From JADFRG01 sp048054495 (GTDB lineage Bacteria; Chloroflexota; Anaerolineae; Anaerolineales; E44-bin32), in assembly GCA_048054495.1 (NCBI GenBank), contig JBGMQN010000055.1, positions 1 to 51,104 of the forward strand: a DNA stretch of 51,104 nucleotides, given 5' to 3'. Both the position numbers and the translations under genes were made by a program. This document shows, piece by piece, positions 33,696 through 42,240 of this stretch. Numbering within the stretch: the first letter of the stretch is position 1; the number at the start of each line of letters is the position of its first letter. Below the pieces are notes generated by a model, which was given only the letters and a program-made list of their open reading frames with translations, made no database searches and was not told the origin of the DNA.

Positions 33696-35447
33696 ATGTC
33701 CTTCGACGAACCCACGCCACCTGAGCTTGATCTCGATCCCCTCGTAGCATTACTTAACCCCTACGTCCCTCACGGTCGAACCGAACTGCTGCCGGCGCTT
33801 CATGCCGCTCAGGAGCTATACGGGTATCTGCCGGAGCCGGTCGCAGCGGAGGTCGGCCGTCGACTGGGCGTTCCGCTGGCGGACGTCTACGGCGTGATCG
33901 ACTTCTATGCCATGCTCTATAAAGAGCCGGTCGGGAAAAAGATCGTGCGCGTGTGCGGCGATTCTCCCTGCGCGCAAGCCGGCGGCAGAGAAGTCCTGGA
34001 GGCGCTCTGCAAGCACCTCGGTGTGCGGACCGGCGAAATGACAACCGATGGGGAATGGACCCTCGAGCGCGCGCCCTGTCTTGGCCTATGCGAGCATGCC
34101 CCGGCGGTGATGATCGACGACCTTCCCCTGGCCCAAGCAAAGTCCGATCAAGCGCAGGCGCTGCTCACCGGCGATTGGGAACAGGCTACGAGCCAGGTAT
34201 TCGGCGATCTTCGATTGCTGACCCGCAACTGCGGAAACGATGCCCCAACGACAATCGAAGAGTACCAGGCCGGTGGAGGCTACGCGGCGCTGAGAAAGGC
34301 CGTGAGCGAGATGGCTCCGGCCGACGTGATCGAAGAAATAAAGGCCGCTGGCCTGGTGGGGCGTGGCGGCGCCGCCTTTCCTACCGGCGTAAAGTGGGAA
34401 GGGGCCGCGAGCGCCCAGGGCAGCCCCAAGTATGTGATCAACAACGCCGATGAATCAGAGCCCGGGACCTTCAAAGATCGCGTGCTTTTGGAGGGCGACC
34501 CACACAGCAGCCTGGAGGGCATGATCATCGCCGGATACGCGATCGGCGCGGATAAGGGCTACATCTACATTCGGGGCGAATACCGGAAAGCGGAGGACAT
34601 CCTCCGCAACGCTATCGAGCAGGCCAGGCGGCGGGGGCTTCTTGGAGCTAATATCCTGGGAAGTGACTTTGGCTTCGAGATCGAGATTCGCAGGGGAGCT
34701 GGCGCCTACATCTGCGGTGAAGAGACGGCGCTCTTCGAATCGATTGAGGGCAAGCGCGGCTTCCCGCGTATCAAGCCTCCCTTCCCGACGACGCACGGGT
34801 TGTTTGGCAAGCCCACGGTCATCAATAACGTCGAAACCCTGGCCAACGTGCCGCTGATCATCCGAGACGGTCCGCAGGCTTTTCGTCAACATGGAACGGA
34901 GCAGTCTCCCGGGACGAAATTGTTCTGCCTCTCAGGCGACGTGGCTCGCCCCGGCGTGTATGAGATGCCCTTTGGCGTACCGCTGCGGCATCTGCTCGAC
35001 GATTTGGGCGGAGGCGTCGTTGGAGGCGAGTTGCAGGGGATCCTATTCGGCGGAGCCGCGGGTGCCTTTGCCACAGAAGAGCATCTGGACGTGAAGTTGA
35101 CCTTTGAGGATCTCAGCGAGGCCGGCCTGCCGCTGGGGTCGGGAGTAGTGATGGTCTTCAACGAGCTGCGCGATATGCGCCGGGTGCTAAGCGGGCTGGC
35201 TCACTTCTTCGCGGATGAATCGTGCGGGAAGTGCTACCCGTGCCAGCTTGGCACGCAGCGTCAGTATGAAATCCTCTCCGAGATGGCAAACGGCCATGTC
35301 CAGGCCGGTGATGTGGAGCGGCTGACGGACGTTGGTTGGACCATGGCGGACGCTTCGCTCTGTGGTCTGGGACAGACCGCCGCCACGGCCGTATTGAGCG
35401 CGATCGACACCTGGCCGGAACTGTTCTCACAGAATGGACATCCGTAG
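33696..35447 (+). CDS. Formate dehydrogenase NAD-reducing subunit, fused NuoE+NuoF type
   Basis: The 583-residue protein combines two diaphorase modules. Residues 1-150 are a NuoE/HoxE-like thioredoxin fold with a [2Fe-2S] site (Cys87, 92, 128, 132). The rest is NuoF/FdsB-like, with the FMN and NADH-binding loop GLVGRGGAAFPTGVKW, YICGEETALFESIEGKRG and a C-terminal [4Fe-4S] site (SCGKCYPCQLGTQ). Such fusions are seen in soluble NAD-dependent formate dehydrogenases and bidirectional hydrogenases. The ATG at 33696 has GGAG at good spacing; two earlier ATGs are less convincing. It starts the operon that supplies NADH from formate, or reduces CO2 in reverse. Confidence 0.9.
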   Translation: MSFDEPTPPELDLDPLVALLNPYVPHGRTELLPALHAAQELYGYLPEPVAAEVGRRLGVPLADVYGVIDFYAMLYKEPVGKKIVRVCGDSPCAQAGGREVLEALCKHLGVRTGEMTTDGEWTLERAPCLGLCEHAPAVMIDDLPLAQAKSDQAQALLTGDWEQATSQVFGDLRLLTRNCGNDAPTTIEEYQAGGGYAALRKAVSEMAPADVIEEIKAAGLVGRGGAAFPTGVKWEGAASAQGSPKYVINNADESEPGTFKDRVLLEGDPHSSLEGMIIAGYAIGADKGYIYIRGEYRKAEDILRNAIEQARRRGLLGANILGSDFGFEIEIRRGAGAYICGEETALFESIEGKRGFPRIKPPFPTTHGLFGKPTVINNVETLANVPLIIRDGPQAFRQHGTEQSPGTKLFCLSGDVARPGVYEMPFGVPLRHLLDDLGGGVVGGELQGILFGGAAGAFATEEHLDVKLTFEDLSEAGLPLGSGVVMVFNELRDMRRVLSGLAHFFADESCGKCYPCQLGTQRQYEILSEMANGHVQAGDVERLTDVGWTMADASLCGLGQTAATAVLSAIDTWPELFSQNGHP

Positions 35448-35500
35448 CCAGCATGTATACGCCAGCCCAAATTCGCCGGCCGGGACGAAGCAATCCCCAG

Positions 35501-35620
35501 GTTTCGCAAGCTCGAACTCGCATCTGCGCGAGGAGATTGCTTCGCTTCGCTCGCAATGACATGACTCTACGACCCTGTCATTGCGAGGAGCGCAGCGACG
35601 AAGCAATCCCCAAGTTTCGC
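35501..35620 (+). repeat. REP-like palindromic element, copy 1
   Basis: A 120-bp unit made of two facing copies of the ATTGC-GAGCG-AAGCAAT type separated by a GACTCTACGACCC spacer, so the RNA would fold into a long hairpin. A further partial unit (CGAAGCAATCCCC) lies just before it at 35485-35498. The reverse complement recurs at 37306-37425 with 118 of 120 positions identical. Such AT-TGCGAGGAGCG...GAAGCAAT palindromes are widespread non-coding repeats in bacteria. Short open frames inside it are spurious. Confidence 0.9.
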
Positions 35621-35703
35621 AGTCTTAGAGCCGGATGTGTGATCCATATCGCCAGGCGCAGTTCAATATCGGTAGGGTCGAACCAGATGAGGGTAAATAG
35701 CCT

Positions 35704-36537
35704 GTGACAGACGGCACCTTGCCCTTCCGGTATCACCAATACGCCGGCGACTGGCGCGAGGTCGAGGCAGAGGTCATCGAAGAGGGGATGATCACGCTCT
35801 TCGTGAATGGCCGCGAACTGGCTTCGCTCATGTGCACCCCAAGAGACCCGCTGCAGCTGGCTCTGGGTTTCCTGGCTAACGAGGAATTCATTTCCGGCTA
35901 TGAGGAGATCGCGATCGAAACAGTGTGTGCGGCCGGCGACTGTGTCGATATTTGGTTGACAAAGTCATTTTGGGACCGGCCACGTCGTCGGGTCATCACT
36001 TCGGGCTGCGGCGGAGGGCTGACATTCGCCGATCACGCCGCGCACCAGGAACCGGTGAGGGCCCAGCTCGCGATCGAGCCGCAGGCAATAGGCGAGCTGA
36101 TGAACAGAATGCAGACGCGAGACAGTCTCTACGCCCGCGCCCGGGGCGTCCACACCTCGGCTCTGAGCGACGGGGAACGGCTGATGGTAGTGGCCGAGGA
36201 CATTGGTCGCCACAACACGATTGATCGCCTGCGCGGCGAGTGCTTGCGCCAGGGAGTGGAACCCGAAGGACTTATGCTGCTAGCCACCGGCCGTATTTCG
36301 TCGGAGATGATCAACAAGGCGGCGAAGATGGGGTGCCCCATCGTGGCTTCCCGCACATCGCCCACCAGCATGTCGGTGAGTCTGGCGCGGGAGTGGAACA
36401 TCACGCTGTGCGGCTATGTGCGGCGCACTCGGATGAATGTCTATGCTCATTCAGAACGGCTGGTCAATGCGAACGTGTCCGTTGATGGGCTGTTTGCCTC
36501 GGTCGAGTATCCGGTCTCGAGCCAGAGCGGGGATTGA
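35704..36537 (+). CDS. fdhD: Formate dehydrogenase accessory sulfurtransferase FdhD
   Basis: The 277-residue FdhD/NarQ-family protein carries the family motifs LALGFLANEEFISG, TSGCGGG, ALSDGERLMVVAEDIGRHNT and LLATGRISSEM, and ends with RxNVYAH. FdhD transfers sulfur to the molybdenum/tungsten cofactor of formate dehydrogenase. The usual CxxC is replaced by TSGCGGG with one cysteine, a variant seen in some lineages. The start is GTG at 35704, with GAGGG upstream. It lies in the formate dehydrogenase operon, directly after REP-like copy 1, and its end is overlapped by the following Fe-S gene's leader. Confidence 0.92.
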   Translation: MTDGTLPFRYHQYAGDWREVEAEVIEEGMITLFVNGRELASLMCTPRDPLQLALGFLANEEFISGYEEIAIETVCAAGDCVDIWLTKSFWDRPRRRVITSGCGGGLTFADHAAHQEPVRAQLAIEPQAIGELMNRMQTRDSLYARARGVHTSALSDGERLMVVAEDIGRHNTIDRLRGECLRQGVEPEGLMLLATGRISSEMINKAAKMGCPIVASRTSPTSMSVSLAREWNITLCGYVRRTRMNVYAHSERLVNANVSVDGLFASVEYPVSSQSGD

Positions 36538-36557
36538 TCATTCCGCAGGAGAAGAAA

Positions 36558-37256
36558 GTGAACGGTGGAATCACGCTGACCATTGATGGCAGGGAAGTGA
36601 CCGTCGCCCCCGGGACTACGATCCTGCGCGCAGCAGAGGACCTGGGGACGGAAATCCCCACCATCTGTTATCACGATCACTGCACCGCCAAAGGCCTCTG
36701 CCGCCTCTGTGTGGTGGAAGTGGAGCAGGCCCGCGTGCTGCAGCCCGCATGCGTGGCCGAGGCCCGCGAAGGCATGGTTGTCCACACTCGCAACGATCGC
36801 GTCGAGCGGAGCCGCCGTACGATCCTGGAAATGCTTGATTCGGCCGTCAACCTGGACGAAGCGCCTGAGATTCAGTCTCAAATGCAGGACTACTCGGTGA
36901 ATCGAGAGCGATTCGGAAACGGCGAACGACGCTCTCTGCCGCTGATTGATGACAATCCCATGTTTGTGCGGGACTACTCGCAATGCGTCTTATGCTGGCG
37001 CTGCGTTCAAGTCTGCGCGGAAGATGCTCAATACACGTACGCCATCAACTTCAGCGGGCGCGGTTTCGGCACCAGTGTTGATACCTTCTTTGAACAGAGT
37101 CTGCCCGAGTCGACCTGTGTCTTCTGCGGTCAATGCGTGGGAGTCTGCCCAACCGGCGCCCTGAAGCCCAAGCGGGAGTGGCTGATGGAGCAAGGGCAAA
37201 CGCCGGATGAGATCATGCAGTTGACGCGTATGGTACGTCGGCGACGGAAAGCGTAG
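36558..37256 (+). CDS. HoxU/NuoG-N-terminal-like iron-sulfur subunit lacking the His-Cys3 cluster
   Basis: The 232-residue Fe-S protein has a plant-ferredoxin [2Fe-2S] domain (Cys37, 48, 51, 65; ICYHDHC..GLCRLC) and a C-terminal pair of [4Fe-4S] motifs (CVLCWRCVQVC and CVFCGQCVGVCPTGAL). NuoG and HoxU relatives normally carry a [4Fe-4S] His-Cys3 site in between. Here that region (ILEMLDSAVNLDEAPEIQ) contains no cysteine, so that cluster is missing. I start at GTG 36558 because AGGAG lies 6 nt before it. A TTG at 36534 overlapping fdhD is also in frame but has no such site. It should wire electrons between the catalytic subunit and the NAD module. Confidence 0.88.
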   Translation: MNGGITLTIDGREVTVAPGTTILRAAEDLGTEIPTICYHDHCTAKGLCRLCVVEVEQARVLQPACVAEAREGMVVHTRNDRVERSRRTILEMLDSAVNLDEAPEIQSQMQDYSVNRERFGNGERRSLPLIDDNPMFVRDYSQCVLCWRCVQVCAEDAQYTYAINFSGRGFGTSVDTFFEQSLPESTCVFCGQCVGVCPTGALKPKREWLMEQGQTPDEIMQLTRMVRRRRKA

Positions 37257-37305
37257 GTCGTCTTGTACAAAGTATGGGATTACATATATGCGCAGCGAGT
37301 GGCTG

Positions 37306-37425
37306 GCGAAACTTGGGGATTGCTTCGTCGCTGCGCTCCTCGCAATGACAGGGTCGTAGAGTCATGTCATTGCGAGCGAAGCGAAGCAATCTCCTCGCGC
37401 AGATGCGAGGTCGAGCTGGCGAAAC
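37306..37425 (-). repeat. REP-like palindromic element, copy 2 (inverted)
   Basis: The reverse complement of the element at 35501-35620, differing at only two positions in 120. Together the copies form a long inverted repeat flanking fdhD and the Fe-S subunit gene (spacing 1,685 bp). It lies between that gene and the catalytic subunit, and would form a stable hairpin in the mRNA. Confidence 0.9.
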
Positions 37426-37461
37426 AGAACCGTAATTGATGAGTGAGGCCGGAGGATTCAA

Positions 37462-39624
37462 GTGATTGAAGCGGATCGAGTCGTAGGCACGGTCTGTCCC
37501 TACTGCGGAGTGGGATGCGGCTTGGATCTGCATCTCAGGGACGATTTCATATTCAAGGTGACCTCCGATCACGAAAACATCGTCAACCAGGGCAATCTCT
37601 GCGTCAAAGGCCGCTATGGCTACGACATGATCTACAACAAGAACCGCGTGACCGAGCCTCTAATGCGAAAGACGCGGCAGGTGCCGGGCAAGCGCACTCA
37701 GGCCTTTGATCGCGACGAGTGGCACCAGGTCACCTGGGAGGAGGCGCTGGATTACACCGCAGATCGGTTGGTGGAGATCTATCAGCGCGACGGTTCGGAT
37801 GCGATGGGGGTCTACTGCTGCGCAAAAGCGACCAACGAAGCCAACTACCTGTTGCAAAAGATGTACCGTGCGCTATTCCGCACCAACAACGTGGATCACT
37901 GTACGCGGCTGTGTCATGCGGCATCGGTAGTGGCGCTTCAGATGGCCGTCGGTTCGGCGGCCATGAGTAACACTGCAGCCGAAGTCATCAAGGCCGATGT
38001 CTTCATTGTCACCGGCTCCAACACCGCTGAGACTCATCCCATCATCGGCTTGCAGATGAAGGAGGCGGTCGCAAAGCACGGCGCAAGGCTCATCGTGATC
38101 GACCCCCGCCGCGTCGAATTGGCAAACTGGTCGACGCTGTGGCTGGCTCAACTGCCCGGGACGGACGTGCCAGTATTCTCGGCGATGGCGCATGTGATCA
38201 TCGAGGAGAAGCTTTACAACCAGGAATTCATCGATCAGCGCACCGAAGGCTTCGAGGATTTCGCCAAGTCGATGGAGAAGTTCACGCCGGAGTTCGCCGA
38301 GTCCGTGTCGGGCGTGGACCGCAATCTCATCATCGAGGCCGCAAGAATGTATGCCACAGCGGAAAGTGCTGCCATCTACTGGGCGCTGGGCATCTCGGAG
38401 AGCACGCATGGAGTCGATAACGCGCTCTCGCTGGTGCATCTAGCCCTGCTCACGGGGCATATCGGCCGGGAGGGTACAGGCTTGAATCCACTGCGCGGGC
38501 AGAACAATGTGCAGGGCGCCTCGGACAGCGGTGCCATGCCCTGGCACTACCCGGGCTACATGGAAGTGGACGACCCGGCGAGCGCTGAGGTCTGGGAGAA
38601 GGCATGGAACATCGAGCCAGGTGGACTGAATCAGCAGAAAGGGCTGACCACCACAGAGATCCTTTCCAACGTTGGAGAGGGCGGAGTGCGCGCGCTGTAC
38701 ATCATGGGCGAAAATCCCATGATGTCCGAACCCAATCTGAATGTGACGCGTCATCACATCGAGAACCTGGAGTTCCTGGCGGTGCAGGACCTGTTTATCA
38801 ACGAATCAGTGGCGTTTGCCGACGTCGTGCTGCCTGCCGCTTCTTGGGCCGAGAAGGAGGGCACCTTCACTAACACCGACCGCCGCGTCCAGCGTGTGCG
38901 CAAGGCGCTGGATCCCCGTGGTCAGGCCCGGCCGGATATTGAAATCATCTCCGCACTCGCGAAGCGGATCGAGGATCGCCTGGGGCGGTCCGCCTCGGCT
39001 TATTGGGACTACGAGAATCCAGAGCAAGTCCTGATCGAGATGGGCGAGATCGTGCCCGCCTATCGAGGCGTTCGATATGAGCGGATCGAGGAGATCGGAC
39101 TCCAAACCCCTGTGCCGGACGAGGATCACCCCGGCACTCCCTTCTTGTTCGAGGAGACTTTCCCCTCCGGTCGTGCGAAGTTCCACTTACTCGAGTATGT
39201 ACCTTCCGCGGAACCCCCGGACCACGAATACCCGTTTATTTTGACCACCGGCCGACTGCTCGAGCACTGGCACGGCGGGACGCTGACGCGTCATTCTCAG
39301 CTCGACGAGCTATACCCGGAGGCGTTGGTCGAGATCAATCGGGTGGACGCGGCTCGAACAGGGGTAAAGACGGGTGACGTCGTGCGGGTATCTTCACGTA
39401 GGGGCTCCATTGTGCTGCGCGCAAACGTTACCGAAAAGGCTAACCTGGGGGTGGTGTTTATCCCCTGGCACTTTCACGAAGCGGCGGCCAACCTGTTGAC
39501 GCTGGATGAGCTCGATCCCCTGGCCAAGATCCCCGAATATAAGGCCTGCGCGGTGCGCGTCGAACCGGCCTCGGAGGACGAGCTTGAGAATCCCGGGGCC
39601 CGGACCCGCCGCGGGCGCTGGTAG
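37462..39624 (+). CDS. Formate dehydrogenase catalytic (molybdopterin) subunit, cysteine type
   Basis: The 720-residue molybdopterin oxidoreductase has an N-terminal [4Fe-4S] site (Cys12, 15, 19, 47 in CPYCGVGC...LCVKG). The active-site residue is Cys151, followed by His152 (HCTRLCHAAS), in place of selenocysteine. Conserved cofactor segments are VTGSNTAETHP, LNPLRGQNNVQGASDSG, MGENPMMSEPN and NTDRRVQRVRKA, and a C-terminal molydopterin-binding domain follows. GTG at 37462 follows GGAGG. With the NuoEF-like, HoxU-like and FdhD genes it makes an NAD-dependent formate dehydrogenase of the FdsABG or FdhAB-diaphorase kind. It has about 200 residues fewer than FdsA, because the iron-sulfur domain is on the separate upstream gene. 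Confidence 0.92.
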   Translation: MIEADRVVGTVCPYCGVGCGLDLHLRDDFIFKVTSDHENIVNQGNLCVKGRYGYDMIYNKNRVTEPLMRKTRQVPGKRTQAFDRDEWHQVTWEEALDYTADRLVEIYQRDGSDAMGVYCCAKATNEANYLLQKMYRALFRTNNVDHCTRLCHAASVVALQMAVGSAAMSNTAAEVIKADVFIVTGSNTAETHPIIGLQMKEAVAKHGARLIVIDPRRVELANWSTLWLAQLPGTDVPVFSAMAHVIIEEKLYNQEFIDQRTEGFEDFAKSMEKFTPEFAESVSGVDRNLIIEAARMYATAESAAIYWALGISESTHGVDNALSLVHLALLTGHIGREGTGLNPLRGQNNVQGASDSGAMPWHYPGYMEVDDPASAEVWEKAWNIEPGGLNQQKGLTTTEILSNVGEGGVRALYIMGENPMMSEPNLNVTRHHIENLEFLAVQDLFINESVAFADVVLPAASWAEKEGTFTNTDRRVQRVRKALDPRGQARPDIEIISALAKRIEDRLGRSASAYWDYENPEQVLIEMGEIVPAYRGVRYERIEEIGLQTPVPDEDHPGTPFLFEETFPSGRAKFHLLEYVPSAEPPDHEYPFILTTGRLLEHWHGGTLTRHSQLDELYPEALVEINRVDAARTGVKTGDVVRVSSRRGSIVLRANVTEKANLGVVFIPWHFHEAAANLLTLDELDPLAKIPEYKACAVRVEPASEDELENPGARTRRGRW

Positions 39625-39818
39625 GCACCAGATCGCCTCGTACATCTCCCTACAAGGCACCTCAACCCCCCAAGGGAAGAGGTGAGGGCTGTGGCAGGAG
39701 CGATACTCAAGGATTTTATCGAACTCACCGATGATCTGATCGAGCGAATGGGCTAGCAGTTCCCATCCGGAGCATGGCAATCGACGGGATTGCTCGCATT
39801 TGGAGTTAAGATAGGGCG

Positions 39819-40361
39819 ATGGCCAATACGCGGCGCACACTGGAAACAACCAACCGGGGCGGGGTCGTCGTTGGCGTGCTGTTGATCGCCATGGGGTTGG
39901 TGTTCTTTGCGGCAAACATGCTGCCGGGCATCGATCTAGCGAGTATGTGGCCCGGATTATTCTATGCCGTCGGGCTGGCGCTCCTGCTGCCGCCGTGGAT
40001 TCTGCCCTCCCACCGCCAGGCACTCGCGGGCCTGATCATCCCCGGGATACTGCTCTTGGTACTCGGCTTTATCTTCACCTATCTGGTGATCACGGACGAC
40101 TGGGATTCGTGGGCCTACATCTGGGCCCTGATCCCAGCCAGCGTGGGTGCCGGACTATGGATCGCGGCACGCTTTGGCTTCTGGGGGCCGGGAGCCTCAA
40201 CGGTCGGCCTCTGGATGCTGGCGGGCAGCCTGGTTGCATTTGCAATCTTTGCCGCCTTCCTGGGAGGCGAGGGCCCGTTGGCAAAGGGGGCGCCGCTGGC
40301 GCTCATTGCTCTGGGTGCTGTGGTGACCGTCACCGCGCTGGTCCGGACCCGATCCGACTAG
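39819..40361 (+). CDS. Multi-pass membrane protein of unknown function
   Basis: The 180-residue protein has about six hydrophobic helices and almost no loops: GVLLIAMGLVFFAANMLPG, WPGLFYAVGLALLLPPWIL, LIIPGILLLVLGFIFTYLVI, and further helices to LIALGAVVTVTALV. The opening GVVVGVLLIAMGLVFF resembles LiaI/LiaF-type membrane domains (DUF5668-like), which often sense envelope stress. It has no enzyme motif. It lies alone 195 bp after the formate dehydrogenase operon and 68 bp before the BrkB-type gene on the same strand. Confidence 0.65.
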   Translation: MANTRRTLETTNRGGVVVGVLLIAMGLVFFAANMLPGIDLASMWPGLFYAVGLALLLPPWILPSHRQALAGLIIPGILLLVLGFIFTYLVITDDWDSWAYIWALIPASVGAGLWIAARFGFWGPGASTVGLWMLAGSLVAFAIFAAFLGGEGPLAKGAPLALIALGAVVTVTALVRTRSD

Positions 40362-40429
40362 CCCGCAGATACCCCCGGCGCTCAACTGGTTCTTTGCCTG
40401 CAAATCTATTCCTCGATCGGAGCGCGTGC

Positions 40430-41269
40430 ATGAACGAGGCCCCCAAGCTCACAGAATTCCTGAAAGGGCTCTATCGTGTCTGGATCACCGAGCGGCCCAA
40501 TCAGCTCGCGGCTGGACTGGCCTACTTCGGCATGTTCTCGTTCGCTCCGATGATCCTCATTGCATTCGCCGTGGCGGGCTTCTTCCTGGACGCGGCATCG
40601 CTCATGGACCAAGTGTTTGCTCGCCTGGAGGCGGCGCTGGGCTCGGAGGTCGCGGCGCTCATCCTTGACATGGTCGATGCACTCGATCAACCCACTAATA
40701 CCGGTTCAATCCTGCTTTCGGTCGTCGGCTTTCTGGCACTGCTGTACGCGGCCTCCAGCTTCTTCTTCCAGCTGCAATTTGCGCTCAATCGGATATGGAG
40801 AGTCCCGCCGCCGGAAAGAGGCCAAACAGGCGCCTTCATCCGCCAACGGCTATTCTCTTTTCTGGTCGTCATTGCCCTGGGATTGGCATTGGTGGCGCTA
40901 GCGCTGGTCAACATCATCGGGACCTGGCTCGGTTCCTGGCTGGAGATCGGGATCTTCGATGCCCGATTGGGGATTCCGGCCTTCGGGATCGCGGCCGCCC
41001 TGGTGTTCGCCCTGCTGTATAAGGTGCTGCCGGACGCCGATATCTCCTGGCGCTCGGTCTGGCTCGGAGCGGCGATTGCCTCCGCGCTTATGATGCTTGG
41101 AGGCGCGCTCGTGATCTGGCTGCTTGGCCTGGGGAAGATCAACACGGGAGTGGCGGCTGCGGGAGCCTTTATCGTCGTGATGCTCTTGATCTACTTCATC
41201 GCACAGATCTTCTTGTTTGGAGCCATCATCTCGCGGGAATACGCTTCCACGTACGGTTCGAAGTCGTAG
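40430..41269 (+). CDS. YihY/BrkB-family inner membrane protein
   Basis: The 279-residue protein has the YihY/UPF0761 (BrkB) plan. An N-terminal amphipathic part contains NQLAAGLAYFGMFSFAPMIL. Six helices follow, with the family elements LLYAASSFFFQLQFALNRIWR and LYKVLPDADISWRSVWLGA. The C-terminus ends with FGAIISREYAS. I take the ATG at 40430; the much longer frame upstream overlaps the previous gene and is not coding. The family was once called virulence factor BrkB and is now described only as a membrane protein of unknown role. A strong terminator follows. Confidence 0.88.
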   Translation: MNEAPKLTEFLKGLYRVWITERPNQLAAGLAYFGMFSFAPMILIAFAVAGFFLDAASLMDQVFARLEAALGSEVAALILDMVDALDQPTNTGSILLSVVGFLALLYAASSFFFQLQFALNRIWRVPPPERGQTGAFIRQRLFSFLVVIALGLALVALALVNIIGTWLGSWLEIGIFDARLGIPAFGIAAALVFALLYKVLPDADISWRSVWLGAAIASALMMLGGALVIWLLGLGKINTGVAAAGAFIVVMLLIYFIAQIFLFGAIISREYASTYGSKS

Positions 41270-41304
41270 CAACCGAATCCCTTACAAGGACAAGCCAACC
41301 GGAT

Positions 41305-41341
41305 TCAAAAGCCCCCAGGTGTTGAGCCCGGGGGCTTCTTC
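41305..41341. terminator. Rho-independent-type terminator after the BrkB-like gene
   Basis: AAGCCCCC (41309-41316) pairs with GGGGGCTT (41330-41337) across a 13-nt loop, with A residues before and TTCTTCT after. It sits between two convergent genes and could serve both. Confidence 0.75.
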
Positions 41342-41361
41342 TATCCTATCCCAAACGTGGA

Positions 41362-41664
41362 TCACTCGGCCGCGTCGAGCTGGGCCATCTCCTCGTCGGT
41401 CGGTTCTTCGGCTTCGATGCCGAGTTTATCCATGGCATCTTCCATTTGCTTTTCGTCGAGATCCTCGAGCTTATTGCCCGTGTGCTGCTCGATCTGCTCG
41501 GCTTGAGGCTGGGTCAGCTTGTAGGCGCCGTATCCAACGCCCGCGATGATCATTCCGCCGATCATTATTCGTCGTCTTCGGCGCCGGCGACGCCGCCGAT
41601 ACATCCGGCGACGCGCTCTACGCGCTCCTGGCCCCGCTGCCCGTCCTACCCCTCTTCTTGGCAT
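41362..41664 (-). CDS. Arginine-rich membrane-anchored protein, SHOCT-less paralogue
   Basis: The 100-residue protein opens with a very basic segment with ten consecutive Arg (YRRRRRRRRRRIMIGG). One membrane helix follows (IMIGGMIIAGVGYGAYKL), then an acidic C-terminal tail (LEDLDEKQMEDAMDKLGIEA, then EEPTDEEMAQLDAAE). It is almost identical in the shared part to the gene at 42841-43308, which continues with an Ala/Ser linker and a SHOCT domain; this copy stops where that extension begins. A GGGAGA ribosome site precedes the ATG at 41664. The function is unknown; the poly-Arg region may bind RNA, DNA or phospholipid. Confidence 0.75.
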   Translation of the reverse strand: MPRRGVGRAAGPGARRARRRMYRRRRRRRRRRIMIGGMIIAGVGYGAYKLTQPQAEQIEQHTGNKLEDLDEKQMEDAMDKLGIEAEEPTDEEMAQLDAAE

Positions 41665-41712
41665 ATATATTCTCCCTTCGAGTGTTGCGGTGGAACTACG
41701 CGAGTAGCGTTC

Positions 41713-42240
41713 CTACTCCGATATTTCGTCGTCATCAGATACCCGACCCCTTGTGTCCCACTGGATCAGTCGGACGGCTAACGCAATTGCGAGTATGCTC
41801 ACCGGGACAAATAGATCCGGAATGCTAAAAGCATCCTCCGCGATGGTAACCTCTTGCAGCAAGAATATCGATAGCGACACCACGATGACGATCAAGATCG
41901 TTCGCTTCATTTCGTCCAGGTTGGCCACTTTCAGCGCGGAGGGCATCTTCACCCGTCCCAGCTGCCGGCGTTCCTCAGGGAGGGTGACTAGGAAGTACAT
42001 GCTGTAGGCGAAGTAGAGCAATATGAACCCCAGCAAGAAACTGTCCACCGACTCCAGGATCAACCCAACGGCTTGCGAAGTGTCACCGAGGGTGAACAAG
42101 CCCTGCCTGATCCCCAGGGCTGCTATGAAGGCCAAGATTACCTGATAGGCGCCGATTAGCGTCATCAAGACCGCTCCGAATAAGGAGCCGACTACGGCGA
42201 TGATTGCCACGTAATGAATTCGAAAGAGAGTACTGACCAT
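41713..42240 (-). CDS. YqhA/UPF0114-family membrane protein
   Basis: The 175-residue integral membrane protein has four helices. Family features are the opening IIAVVGSLFGAVLMTLIGAY, the central LESVDSFLLGFILLYFAYSM and the NLDEMKRTILIVIVVSLSIF segment. The family is widespread and uncharacterised. The acidic C-terminal tail (SDDDEISE) is cytoplasmic. It lies 48 bp upstream of the arginine-rich gene on the same strand, so the two may share a transcript. Assignment is by motif recall only. Confidence 0.75.
   Translation of the reverse strand: MVSTLFRIHYVAIIAVVGSLFGAVLMTLIGAYQVILAFIAALGIRQGLFTLGDTSQAVGLILESVDSFLLGFILLYFAYSMYFLVTLPEERRQLGRVKMPSALKVANLDEMKRTILIVIVVSLSIFLLQEVTIAEDAFSIPDLFVPVSILAIALAVRLIQWDTRGRVSDDDEISE

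Noticed and set aside
35540..35690. Short peptides such as HCEERSDEAI in the repeats, read as a gene
   Set aside because: The same peptide arises from both repeat copies and from similar palindromes in many bacteria. It is a translation artefact of the repeat.
36534..36560. TTG start for the HoxU-like gene at 36534
   Set aside because: It has no ribosome site, whereas GTG at 36558 has AGGAG at ideal spacing.
39947..40429. Long upstream extension of the BrkB-like protein
   Set aside because: The extension overlaps the preceding membrane protein in another frame and is Arg/Gly/Pro-rich, unlike a real coding region.
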